Assembly: GCA_001917125.1 (NCBI GenBank)
Contig: MNTU01000020.1
Coordinates: 1-31,165, forward strand
DNA: 31,165 nt
DNA from: Azospirillum sp. 47_25
GTDB lineage: Bacteria > Pseudomonadota > Alphaproteobacteria > RF32 > CAG-239
Reading direction: 5' to 3'
In this document: one piece after another, positions 13,162 through 19,821 of the stretch
How positions within the stretch are numbered: position 1 is the first letter of the stretch
Layout of the letters: the number at the start of each line of letters is the position of its first letter
Program-made: the position numbers and the translations under genes
The notes under the pieces: model-generated
Seen by the model: the letters and a program-made list of their open reading frames with translations, nothing else
The model's database searches: none
What the model was told of the DNA's origin: nothing

Positions 13162-15423
13162 ATGAAAACTGAACTTCTGGCGCCGGCGGGCGATATTGAA
13201 GCCGGGTATGCGGCGCTGTTTTACGGGGCAGATGCCGTTTATCTGGGGCTGCAGCAATTTTCGGCGCGGGCAACGGCAACCAATTTCAGCGAAGAAAACC
13301 TTAATGAATTTGTCGGTTATGCGCATCACCTGGGACGCAAGGTGTATGCGGCGGTCAATACGCTGGTGCAGGAAAAAGAACTTTCCGATTTGCTGAAAAG
13401 TCTGGATATTTGTTCGCGCTGCAAAGTGGATGCGGTTATTTTGCAGGACTTGGGCGTGGCGCGGATTATTCGGGAGAGTTATCCGGAACTGGAAATGCAT
13501 GCCAGTACGCAGATGGCGGTTCATAATAAAGAAGGGGCGCTGGCGCTGCAAAAGGAAGGGTTCAGCCGGGTGGTGGTAGCCCGTGAACTGACGCAGGGAG
13601 AAATTAAAGAAATTGCCGCTGTTCCGGGGTTGGAAACCGAGGCCTTTATTCATGGGGCACTTTGCTATTCTTACAGCGGTCTCTGTCTGTTTTCGTCGGT
13701 GGAAACCGGACGCAGCGCCAACCGCGGCAAATGTTTATATCCCTGCCGGGCGAATTTTACCGGCGAAGCCGGGGAAAAGCATTATTTTTCGATGAAAGAC
13801 ATGGCTTTGCAGGAAGATGTTCTGAAAATGCCGGTAACGTCGCTGAAGATTGAGGGGCGTAAAAAGACGGCGCTTTATGTGGCCGCGGTTACCGATTATT
13901 ACCGCCGGATATTGGACGGCAAAGGGGCTGATGAAAACCGGGCCGAACATATCAAACAGATTTTTTCGCGGCCGTGGTGCAAATTTCATTTCAAAGGCAA
14001 AGATAAAAATGTGATTGAACGTGAATTTGTCGGGCATCGGGGGCTGCTGATCGGCAAAGTGGAGCAGGCAGGTAAAGGGCGTCTGACTTTTCACAGCAAA
14101 CATAAGGTAGCGCGCTATGACGGGATACAGATTGAAATTCCCGGCATGGAAAAGCCGTTCGGTTTTTCGGTCCAGCGGCTGCGTCTGAGAGGGCAAAGCG
14201 TGTTTGAAGTGCCGGCAGGGGAAGAAATTACCATGGATTTGCCGCCGCAGACGCCGCGTTTGGAAAAAGGGTGTAACATTTATCTGGCCTCGGCCTCCGA
14301 AGTTAAGGGCGCTTATGATTATGGCAAGCCCAAGCCGGGTGAATTTCGGCAGAAAGCGGCGGTTGACATTGTCGTCGAGATTGCCGGCGGAGAAATTGTT
14401 GCTCGCAGCGGCGATGTTGAGTGCCGGATAACAGGTGATTTTGCTGTGGCAGAACATCCTGAGAAAACGGTTGAAGCCGCCCGCAAAGCTTTTGCCAAAA
14501 GCGGCGATGCCGCGGTGGAGCCGGGACGGTTTGAGGTGCGCAATCCGGATGGTTTGTTTGTTCCGGTGTCTTTGTTCAATGAGCTGCGGCGGCAGCTTTA
14601 TGCGCAAATAAGTGTTGAAAACAAGAAGGGAAATCTGCCGGAGACGGACGCTCCGCACCGGATTCAAACCGCCAAATGGGTTATAAAAACCGACAGTTTG
14701 GCTAAAATTGCCGCCATTGCGCCGGACGAAACCGATGAAATTATTTATCTGCTGAATGAACAAAGTGATGTCAACAAGTTGAAAAAACTGCCTAAAAACA
14801 AACTCCGTCTGGCGCTGCCGACGGTCTGCCGACGGGTTGACAAGTTTAAGCCGCTGATAGAGACTTTGCTGGCGCAGGGATATAAAAAATGGGAAATCGG
14901 CAATTACTGGGGATTGTCGGTGCTGCCGAAAAACGGAATTGATTTAAGCTTTGACGCGCCTTTATATATGCTGAATACCCAAGCCATGCAGATGGCTAAA
15001 GAGATGAATGCCGGACGGGTGACGCTTTCGGTGGAAGACCAGCTTGACAACCTCAGCCTGATTGCCGCGCAGGCGCCTTTACCGGTGACAATGGTGGTTT
15101 ATCAGGATGCGGCATTGTTTACCAGTGCCGCCTGTATTCGCAGTAATGCCTGCAAAGATTGTCCGCGCGGTGAAAAATGGCTGAAATTGGAGAAAGACGG
15201 ACAGAAATATCAGGCTTTGTCGAAGGACTGCCAGACGATGCTGTTTGCCGAACAGCCGTTGTGTTTTGCGGCGGAGGCGGTAGAAATTAAGGTGGATTAC
15301 TATCGGGTTGATTTTGTTTATAAATCATATGAAGCAGCCAAGGCTGCGCAAGTCTGGAATAAAGTCCGCCGCTTTGAAGATGTTGCCAACTGTCGAAAAG
15401 CTAATCTTTACCGTTGTTTATAG
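13162..15423 (+). CDS. Peptidase U32 family protein, RlhA-like
   Basis: A 753-residue U32-family protein. U32 enzymes are mostly RNA- and cofactor-hydroxylating factors rather than proven peptidases. The closest architecture I know is RlhA (23S rRNA 5-hydroxycytidine synthesis): an N-terminal U32 barrel beginning ELLAPAGDIEAGYAALFYGADAV (in part), followed by a long C-terminal DUF3656-type region. The U32 signature is clear at HGALCYSYSGLC ... RGKCLYPCR. Cys168, Cys175, Cys191 and Cys195 are likely iron-sulfur ligands. The C-terminal part has another Cys cluster (CIRSNACKDCPRG). It is longer than E. coli RlhA (about 650). The family is certain; the exact substrate is inferred. Confidence 0.85.
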   Translation: MKTELLAPAGDIEAGYAALFYGADAVYLGLQQFSARATATNFSEENLNEFVGYAHHLGRKVYAAVNTLVQEKELSDLLKSLDICSRCKVDAVILQDLGVARIIRESYPELEMHASTQMAVHNKEGALALQKEGFSRVVVARELTQGEIKEIAAVPGLETEAFIHGALCYSYSGLCLFSSVETGRSANRGKCLYPCRANFTGEAGEKHYFSMKDMALQEDVLKMPVTSLKIEGRKKTALYVAAVTDYYRRILDGKGADENRAEHIKQIFSRPWCKFHFKGKDKNVIEREFVGHRGLLIGKVEQAGKGRLTFHSKHKVARYDGIQIEIPGMEKPFGFSVQRLRLRGQSVFEVPAGEEITMDLPPQTPRLEKGCNIYLASASEVKGAYDYGKPKPGEFRQKAAVDIVVEIAGGEIVARSGDVECRITGDFAVAEHPEKTVEAARKAFAKSGDAAVEPGRFEVRNPDGLFVPVSLFNELRRQLYAQISVENKKGNLPETDAPHRIQTAKWVIKTDSLAKIAAIAPDETDEIIYLLNEQSDVNKLKKLPKNKLRLALPTVCRRVDKFKPLIETLLAQGYKKWEIGNYWGLSVLPKNGIDLSFDAPLYMLNTQAMQMAKEMNAGRVTLSVEDQLDNLSLIAAQAPLPVTMVVYQDAALFTSAACIRSNACKDCPRGEKWLKLEKDGQKYQALSKDCQTMLFAEQPLCFAAEAVEIKVDYYRVDFVYKSYEAAKAAQVWNKVRRFEDVANCRKANLYRCL

Positions 15424-15445
15424 AATTGATAAAAGGATTTTCCGC

Positions 15446-15477
15446 CCCGGCCGGAAGACGGTTCGGTTCCGGCCGGG
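15446..15477. repeat. GC-rich inverted repeat after the U32 gene
   Basis: CCCGGCCGGAA (15446-15456) and TTCCGGCCGGG (15467-15477) form a perfect 11-bp stem with a ten-base loop. No T-tract follows on either strand, so it is not a typical intrinsic terminator, though it sits between convergent genes. Confidence 0.65.
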
Positions 15478-15506
15478 AAGAAACGGCAGTGTTCGGAGCG
15501 CCTGCC

Positions 15507-15797
15507 TTAATTGCGGAAATATTTTTTTTGATAGTTTTGCGGCAAGCCGGGAAAAAAACCTTTGCTCAAACCCAGTTTTATCCGATAAAAATCCAATAAT
15601 TGCGCGATGATATGGAAATCTATGTCCGCCGACATAACTTCCTGAGCGTCTATCCGAACCGGCGGAATGCCTGTGGCCCGGCTGACTTCCTCCAGGCTGA
15701 GTTTTTTCTGCCGCCGGGCGGAATAAAGTTCTTCCGCCAGGTAATAAGCACCGTCAAAAGGGAGCTCTTTCCAGTGAAAAATATATCTGTCGTCCAT
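15507..15797 (-). CDS. Small Xre-type helix-turn-helix protein
   Basis: 96 residues. The centre (about 24-75) reads as a Xre/Cro-type helix-turn-helix: LYSARRQKKLSLEEVSRATG then DFHIIAQLLDFYRIKLG, the final helix pattern common in this family. The N-terminus (DDRYIFHWKELPFDGAYYL) is not a standard part of the domain. The start codon overlaps the stop of the upstream Xre-like gene by one base (TAATG), so the two are coupled. It may be a small transcription regulator or an antitoxin-like protein. No toxin gene is adjacent. Confidence 0.68.
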   Translation of the reverse strand: MDDRYIFHWKELPFDGAYYLAEELYSARRQKKLSLEEVSRATGIPPVRIDAQEVMSADIDFHIIAQLLDFYRIKLGLSKGFFPGLPQNYQKKYFRN

Positions 15798-16042
15798 TAG
15801 TCGTCTCCGAGGCTGAGGCGGAACTTTTCGCCGTAAAGTGCGAGATAACGGATTAAGATGTCCAGATTGACTTGAGGACTGTCAAATTGTCCGCTTTCAA
15901 TCTTATCAATCACGTCAACGGAAACATTGAGTTTTTGGGCGCAGATATCAATCGGCTCCTGCTGTTCGGCACGCAGCCAGTGAAATCTCCAGCCGAGATT
16001 TTGCTTATCTTCAATGATAAAATGGGACAAATCAGCTTGCAT
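15797..16042 (-). CDS. Small Xre-type helix-turn-helix protein
   Basis: 81 residues with a Xre-like domain at about 20-75: WLRAEQQEPIDICAQKLNV (recognition helix region), IDKIESGQFD, then LDILIRYLALYGEKFRLSL. The last segment is typical of the closing helices of the Xre fold. It is the first gene of a two-gene minus-strand unit with the Xre-like gene at 15507-15797. Its upstream region is the 920-base non-coding stretch that carries inverted repeats and a candidate structured RNA. The targets are unknown. Confidence 0.72.
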   Translation of the reverse strand: MQADLSHFIIEDKQNLGWRFHWLRAEQQEPIDICAQKLNVSVDVIDKIESGQFDSPQVNLDILIRYLALYGEKFRLSLGDD

Positions 16043-16065
16043 AACAACCTATCCTTTCAAAAGGC

Positions 16066-16218
16066 GGGAGGAGCTAAAAACCTGCTTCAACAAAAGTAAA
16101 AAGAGCAGACACGCTTATTGCCAGATTACACCGGTTTCATAATGAAACCGGTGTTTTCCGGGTATTAGGCGTACTCCTCCCATATCTTTTACAAGTATGG
16201 TTGGATACTTTTGTTGAA
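16066..16218. repeat. Interlocking inverted repeats
   Basis: Three inverted repeats share this segment: GGGAGGAG (16066-16073) with CTCCTCCC (16174-16181); a 13-bp pair (16086-16098 with 16206-16218); and a central perfect 13-bp hairpin (16128-16140 with 16142-16154). The first two pairs interlock, so they cannot both form as simple nested stems in one RNA. Confidence 0.75.
16128..16157 (+). terminator. Possible terminator hairpin
   Basis: ACACCGGTTTCAT and its perfect complement, then TTTT on the plus strand. No plus-strand gene lies upstream, so it may instead be part of a larger structured element. Confidence 0.4.
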
Positions 16219-16360
16219 TATAGCATCAAAATCAAGTGTTTTTAGTCCTTCGATTTCGACTTTTATTCGTTTATATCACATGGAAAACGGCTTGCCAATA
16301 CCAAAAACCGCTCCACATTAAATACACTTATTTTTTTACTTGTTTTATTGTGTCGGATAA

Positions 16361-16600
16361 AACAAAACCCTCAGACCTGAAAGGTGCGAGGGTGAAAGCA
16401 ATACTGTACCAAAGCGTACAGTCCCCTTATTCGTGCGGAAGCCGCCTTAGATCGGTGGCACCCTCACATAGAGAGTTCTGTGCTTTGGTTTGAAGGATTG
16501 CTTCTTCCCGCCCGCTCTCACGGTTAATCAGGTTTGGGGTTCGGACGAAACCGGACTTACCTTGCCTGAAAGCTGGTTCTACTGTAAATGAGAGCCGGCT
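16361..16600. ncRNA. Candidate structured RNA, unassigned
   Basis: Many stems fit together: 16368-16372/16388-16392 with an inner ACCT/AGGT; GAGGGTG (16388-16394)/CACCCTC (16459-16465); ACTGTAC (16403-16409)/GTACAGT (16416-16422); GCCGCC (16441-16446)/GGTGGC (16454-16459); AAGCAAT (16396-16402)/ATTGCTT (16497-16503); and an 11-base stem 16510-16520/16589-16599 with one mismatch. CCAAAGC in the loop of the third stem matches GCTTTGG at 16482-16488, a possible pseudoknot. On the minus strand the first hairpin is followed by GTTTTGTT, like a terminator that competes with the second stem. One G-U pair fits the plus strand better. Strand is therefore uncertain. It does not match 6S, RNase P or tmRNA as I know them. 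Confidence 0.5.
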
Positions 16601-16731
16601 AAATTGCAAGGGGAAATTTATGTAAGGCCAAGAGATGATTTTAAGTTTGATTGATATATCCGGCTGTTTTTTTATTATGTTCCGGTTTGAGCGGAATGTT
16701 CGGATAAAACCGGAAAGGCGTATAAATTCAG

Positions 16732-16754
16732 ATTACCCGGTCAAGCCGGGTAAT
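16732..16754. repeat. Palindromic REP-like repeat, copy 1
   Basis: ATTACCCGG-TCAAG-CCGGGTAAT, a palindromic intergenic repeat of a type dispersed in alphaproteobacterial genomes. When translated it reads PVKPGN. Confidence 0.75.
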
Positions 16755-16773
16755 GACAGAAGAGGGAGCACTG

Positions 16774-16796
16774 ATAATCCGGTCAAGCCGGGTAAT
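16774..16796. repeat. Palindromic REP-like repeat, copy 2
   Basis: A second copy 42 bases downstream of the first. The right arm is identical and the left arm is changed to ATAATCCGG. Confidence 0.72.
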
Positions 16797-16898
16797 GGCA
16801 CGGAGAAAAGACATGAATTATATGGTTATCAGAGCAATGGCGGAGGGAGGACAGCGGGTGAGGAACGGGAAGGAAAACGCGGGATTAAAAAATATTTT

Positions 16899-16923
16899 GA
16901 ACAAAAAAGAAAAAACGTTCGTT
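16899..16923 (+). promoter_or_regulatory. ECF-sigma promoter of the His-rich gene
   Basis: GAAC (16899-16902), 17 bases, CGTT (16920-16923), followed by TTAAG. It matches the element at 17330-17354 in both boxes and in spacing, and resembles the EcfG-type GGAAC-N16/17-CGTT consensus. It ends 40 bases before the ATG. Confidence 0.62.
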
Positions 16924-16963
16924 TTAAGAAGTGTCAGACTTAAAAAAACAGGGAGTTTTATTT

Positions 16964-17311
16964 ATGAAAAAATTTTTGATGCTGTTGGCTGCGGTAACGA
17001 TGTTAAGCACGGGGACGGTTCAGGCTTTTCCCGGCCACGGCGGAGCGCATTTTCATCCGGGGCCTGTTTATTCGTATCATCGGCCGGGAGCTGTCAGGCA
17101 CAAGCATCACCGCAGCGGGACGGCTCTGGCCGTGGCGGGGACGATTGTGGGAATGGCGGCATTAGCCAATTTGCTGACGCCGCAGCAGACGGTTCAGACC
17201 TATGTGCCGGTACAAGCCGCCGTTGTGCCGCAGCCGGTTGCGACTTCCAACTGCACAACTACCGTTAACAACGGTGTAACGGTTCAGCAGTGTGTGACGA
17301 CCGGATATTAA
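16964..17311 (+). CDS. Secreted histidine-rich protein
   Basis: 115 residues from the ATG at 16964, chosen because GGGAG lies just upstream and a signal peptide starts there (MKKFLMLLAAVTMLSTGTVQA, cleavage before FPGHGG). The mature N-terminus is rich in His (GHGGAHFHPG, YHRPG, RHKHHRSG), which suggests metal binding. A small-residue hydrophobic segment follows (ALAVAGTIVGMAALANLL), and the C-terminus has two Cys in a TV/Q-rich tail (CTTTVNNG, CVTTGY). The family is not known to me. It lies 68 bases before the membrane protein/sigma factor operon and shares its putative ECF promoter, so it may be a target of that sigma factor. Confidence 0.78.
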   Translation: MKKFLMLLAAVTMLSTGTVQAFPGHGGAHFHPGPVYSYHRPGAVRHKHHRSGTALAVAGTIVGMAALANLLTPQQTVQTYVPVQAAVVPQPVATSNCTTTVNNGVTVQQCVTTGY

Positions 17312-17329
17312 TTAAATATCAAATAAAAT

Positions 17330-17358
17330 GAACTTTAATGACAACAGTCTCGTTCTAA
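17330..17358 (+). promoter_or_regulatory. ECF-sigma promoter of the sigma factor operon
   Basis: GAAC (17330-17333), 17 bases, CGTT (17351-17354), extended -10 TCGTTCTAA. The same layout occurs at 16899-16923. It suggests that the ECF sigma factor controls its own operon. Confidence 0.62.
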
Positions 17359-17379
17359 TAAGGGTAAGGAGTTTGAAAC

Positions 17380-17640
17380 ATGGATGACATTTCTCGTTTG
17401 TTACAGGAGGCCAAGCCGCTGTATTTTGCCCGAAAGCGCCGCAACAACCGGATTAAAGCAACACTCGGAATGCTGGTGTGCGTGGTGATGATGAGCAGCT
17501 TGTGGCCGCAGAAATACAACACCTATACCCTGCTGCCGGATACGGAGTTTGAAAATCAGGTGGCGCAGATAGAAGAAGGTTCGGTTATTGAAGATATGGG
17601 CTTGCCGGTTGACGAATACGGCTTGTTGATGGTCGGCTAA
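17380..17640 (+). CDS. Single-span membrane protein, putative anti-sigma factor
   Basis: 86 residues. A basic cytosolic head (1-26, with FARKRRNNRIK) is followed by one membrane span (about 27-42, ATLGMLVCVVMMSSLW) and a roughly 44-residue acidic periplasmic tail. By the positive-inside rule the N-terminus is cytosolic. It has a good AAGGAG site at 17366-17371, and its stop codon touches the sigma factor start with no gap. Size, topology and position fit a small membrane-anchored anti-sigma factor of the CnrY kind, but I see no sequence motif that proves this. The anti-sigma role is inference from context. Confidence 0.72.
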   Translation: MDDISRLLQEAKPLYFARKRRNNRIKATLGMLVCVVMMSSLWPQKYNTYTLLPDTEFENQVAQIEEGSVIEDMGLPVDEYGLLMVG

Positions 17641-18135
17641 ATGAAAGAAATTATTGCAGCGCATCAGGGCCGGATTAAGGCAATTATCAAAAAATTGACC
17701 GGCTCGTATAATGAAGACATCGAACAAGAGGTTTATATCAAGACCTGGCGGAATCTGGACCGCTATCATGAAGAAGGGAAGTTTGTTCAGTGGATAAGCG
17801 CTTTGGCTGCCAATGTCTGCCGCGATTATCTGAAATCCAGTCAGCACCGGGCCGAGCTGCGCAAAGCAGGTGACGAATCGATTTTGGAAAAAGTGGCCGT
17901 CGGCGGAAAAATCGAAGAGCGGTTTGATGCCAGAGAGCGCCAGAAAATTATTCTGAAGGCCGTGGACACTCTGCCGAAAAAGCTGCGCCAGGTGATTATT
18001 CTGTTTGAGTTTGAAGAGATGAGTTATGAGCAGATTGCCAAAAAGACCGGCGATCCGGTCGGAACCATCAAATCCAGACTCTTTAATGCTCGGAAACTTT
18101 TGAGCGAAGTGTTACAACCGTTAAAAGGAGAATGA
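17641..18135 (+). CDS. ECF-type RNA polymerase sigma factor
   Basis: A 164-residue sigma-70 family protein with only regions 2 and 4, as in extracytoplasmic function sigma factors. Region 2 includes DIEQEVYIKTWRNLDRY (26-42) and FVQWISALAANVCRDYLK. Region 4 (about 111-153) has LPKKLRQVIILFEFEEMSY, EQIAKKTGDPVGTIKSRL (helix-turn-helix) and ARKLL. It directs RNA polymerase to stress or envelope promoters. It starts right after the upstream membrane protein gene, and the Spy-like gene begins three bases past its stop, so the three form one operon. The likely promoter is GAAC-N17-CGTT. Confidence 0.93.
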   Translation: MKEIIAAHQGRIKAIIKKLTGSYNEDIEQEVYIKTWRNLDRYHEEGKFVQWISALAANVCRDYLKSSQHRAELRKAGDESILEKVAVGGKIEERFDARERQKIILKAVDTLPKKLRQVIILFEFEEMSYEQIAKKTGDPVGTIKSRLFNARKLLSEVLQPLKGE

Positions 18136-18137
18136 TA

Positions 18138-18650
18138 ATGAAGAAAGTTTTATTAACTGCCGTTTGTTTCAGCGTTATGGCTTTGGGCGCCCTGAATGTT
18201 CAGGCTGCCGATGATATGCCGCTGCCGCCTCCGCCGCCGCATCACGGAGATGAAATGCTGCCTCCTCCTCCGCCGCCGGGTGCCGATAAAGCGATGGAGA
18301 AGAAAATGGAAAAGATGGAGAAAAAGATGTCTAAAAAACTGGCAGACGATTTGGGACTGACAAAAGAGCAGCAGGAGCAGGCCGAGAAAATCCGCAAAGA
18401 AGGCCGTGAAAAGCTTAAACCGCTGTTTGAGGAGATGAAAGACATTCGTGAGAAGATGGATAAGCTGCGTGAAGACAATATGCTGGAGTTTGAAAAAATT
18501 CTGACTCCGGAGCAGAAAGAAAAGCTTAAAGACATCAAAGCCCGGCATCATGAAGAAATGAAAAAGCGCCATGAAGCCAGGAAAGCCCGTCATGACATGC
18601 GCCGTGACCGCCATGAGAAGAAGCTTCATGACGTTCATGACAAAGACTGA
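18138..18650 (+). CDS. Spy/CpxP-like periplasmic protein with LTxxQ motifs
   Basis: 170 residues from the ATG at 18138. An ATG six bases earlier lies only one base from the AAGGAG site and is less likely. The signal peptide MKKVLLTAVCFSVMALGALNVQA ends before ADD (23 residues, quoted in part by position 1-23). A Pro/His-rich linker follows (PLPPPPPHHGDE, LPPPPPPG). The rest is a charged all-helical region with two LTxxQ motifs, LTKEQ (74-78) and LTPEQ (122-126), the hallmark of Spy/CpxP/ZraP/CnrX-type proteins. The C-terminus is His-rich and could bind metal. In this operon it could be the periplasmic sensor or a chaperone produced in response to stress. Confidence 0.88.
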   Translation: MKKVLLTAVCFSVMALGALNVQAADDMPLPPPPPHHGDEMLPPPPPPGADKAMEKKMEKMEKKMSKKLADDLGLTKEQQEQAEKIRKEGREKLKPLFEEMKDIREKMDKLREDNMLEFEKILTPEQKEKLKDIKARHHEEMKKRHEARKARHDMRRDRHEKKLHDVHDKD

Positions 18651-18663
18651 TTTTTCAATCAGT

Positions 18664-18696
18664 AAATATCCCGCCGTTAAGGTGGGATATTTTTTT
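18664..18696 (+). terminator. Terminator of the sigma factor operon
   Basis: A 12-bp stem with one G-U pair (18664-18675 with 18681-18692), a five-base loop and a T-tract, 13 bases after the Spy-like gene. Confidence 0.86.
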
Positions 18697-18722
18697 GTTG
18701 GCAATTTAAAATTAACCGATAT

Positions 18723-19040
18723 ATGCTTAATTTATTACAGATGTTTGTCAGCGAGGGAAAAATGCCGATAGCCGGGTTGATTGTGATTTTATATGTGGTG
18801 ATTGCCGAATGGCGGATTGCCAAGATGAAAAAACGCTGGATCAGTTGTGTGTCCTGCTTGGCCAAAATGCAAAAAGACAAAACGCTCTGGTATTCCGGCG
18901 TTCTGCCGCAGGCTGATGCGCTTTGCCTGTTTGAGGATGCAGACGGAAAGTATTTGATTTCGACGCTGAACGGCACGCCTTCCGCCGATTTTTCCAAGAT
19001 TAAGCGCTGGATTTATCTTAAAGATTTAGAAAATTTGTAA
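18723..19040 (+). CDS. Small membrane protein of unknown function
   Basis: 105 residues from the ATG at 18723. A later ATG at 18762 has a clearer ribosome binding site (GAGGG at 18753-18757), giving 92 residues starting MPIAGLIVILYVV. One N-terminal membrane span is followed by a basic stretch (RIAKMKKRW), a CVSC pair and a soluble domain (YSGVLPQADALCLFEDADGK, STLNGTPSADFSKIKRW). I do not recognise the family. Upstream is the terminator of the sigma operon; downstream an independent histidine phosphatase gene. Confidence 0.65.
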   Translation: MLNLLQMFVSEGKMPIAGLIVILYVVIAEWRIAKMKKRWISCVSCLAKMQKDKTLWYSGVLPQADALCLFEDADGKYLISTLNGTPSADFSKIKRWIYLKDLENL

Positions 19041-19131
19041 AAATTAATTTGCACGGCAGTCAAAAAGTGTTAAACAAGTTTCCGTGAAAATAGGAATTTT
19101 GTTTATATTGTTGTCTTAAAATTATTTTTTT

Positions 19132-19704
19132 ATGAAAAGAAAAGATTTTTATCTGTTCCGCCACGGCGAAACCGAGTATAACCGCCTCGGGCTGCGTCAG
19201 GGGCAGGGAATTGACGCCGGGTTAAATGAAACCGGGCGTTTGCAGGCTCAAAAACTGGCGGTTTATCTGGAAGAAAAGGAGATAGAGGTGATTTATACTT
19301 CTCCTTTGCGGCGGGCAAGGCAAACGGCAGAGATTGCGGCCGTACGGCTCTGTATTGCGGTTATCAGTGACGAACGCTTGCTGGAAGGCAATTTCGGTGC
19401 GGCGGAAGGGCTGTCCAAAGAGGAAGTGAAACGCCGGTGGCCGGAGATTATTGACAACTGGTACAAGCCGGGTTTGGCGATGGCACAGGGATTTCCGGGC
19501 GGGGAGAGCAAAGCAGCCATTCAACGGCGGATGCAGCAGGCTCTGGCCGATTTGCTGGAGAAGCCCGAAAGTGTTATCGGTATTTCTTCGCACAGCGCCG
19601 CTTTGCGCTTTTTGCTGATGACAATGGGCGGCAACGGCGAAAAACTGCCGAATGCCGAAGCCATACACGTTGTTTGGGACGGAAACTGGCGGATAGAAGA
19701 ATGA
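19132..19704 (+). CDS. Histidine phosphatase family protein (phosphoglycerate mutase-like)
   Basis: 190 residues of the RHG phosphatase superfamily, acting through a phospho-histidine. Catalytic motif FRHGET has Arg10, His11 and Glu13. SPLRRARQTAEIA carries the second arginine, LLEGNFGAAEG the acidic residue, and SSHSAALRFLL the second histidine (His154). It looks like a small-molecule or sugar phosphatase of the cobC/gpmB type rather than a true glycolytic mutase, which is usually longer. The substrate is not known. No cobalamin gene is near. It is followed by a strong terminator. Confidence 0.9.
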   Translation: MKRKDFYLFRHGETEYNRLGLRQGQGIDAGLNETGRLQAQKLAVYLEEKEIEVIYTSPLRRARQTAEIAAVRLCIAVISDERLLEGNFGAAEGLSKEEVKRRWPEIIDNWYKPGLAMAQGFPGGESKAAIQRRMQQALADLLEKPESVIGISSHSAALRFLLMTMGGNGEKLPNAEAIHVVWDGNWRIEE

Positions 19705-19713
19705 CTTGAGGAT

Positions 19714-19742
19714 AAAAACCGGGTGTGCAGCCCGGTTTTTTT
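19714..19742 (+). terminator. Terminator of the histidine phosphatase gene
   Basis: AAAAACCGGG (19714-19723) pairs with CCCGGTTTTT (19731-19740) with a seven-base loop, followed by Ts. Confidence 0.87.
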
Positions 19743-19821
19743 GTGTCATAAAATTTTGTTGCGAAAATGTAAATTTTGTCTATAATGTTGTCAAGTTATG
19801 AAAGTTTGAGAAGGAAGAAAA

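Larger units (their letters stand above)
16043..16963. other. Long non-coding region
   Basis: Some 920 bases without a convincing gene. From left to right it holds interlocking inverted repeats (16066-16218), an AT-rich spacer (16220-16360), a candidate structured RNA (16361-16600), two palindromic repeats (16732-16796), and an ECF-type promoter (16899-16923). Short open frames here give low-complexity or repeat-derived peptides only. Confidence 0.7.

Noticed and set aside
13735..14763. 342-residue minus-strand open frame
   Set aside because: It is antisense to the U32 gene, lacks any domain and arises from biased codons.
16361..16600. 6S RNA, RNase P RNA, tmRNA or SRP RNA
   Set aside because: CAGTCCCCT recalls 6S and AAGTCCGG recalls RNase P, but the needed long rod, P4 partner, tag frame and SRP loop are not there.
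16236..16609. Short open frames on both strands over the candidate RNA
   Set aside because: They lie across many stems and have no convincing start site or protein features.
16635..16943. 102-residue plus-strand open frame
   Set aside because: Its middle is only the translation of the two palindromic repeats (PVKPGN).
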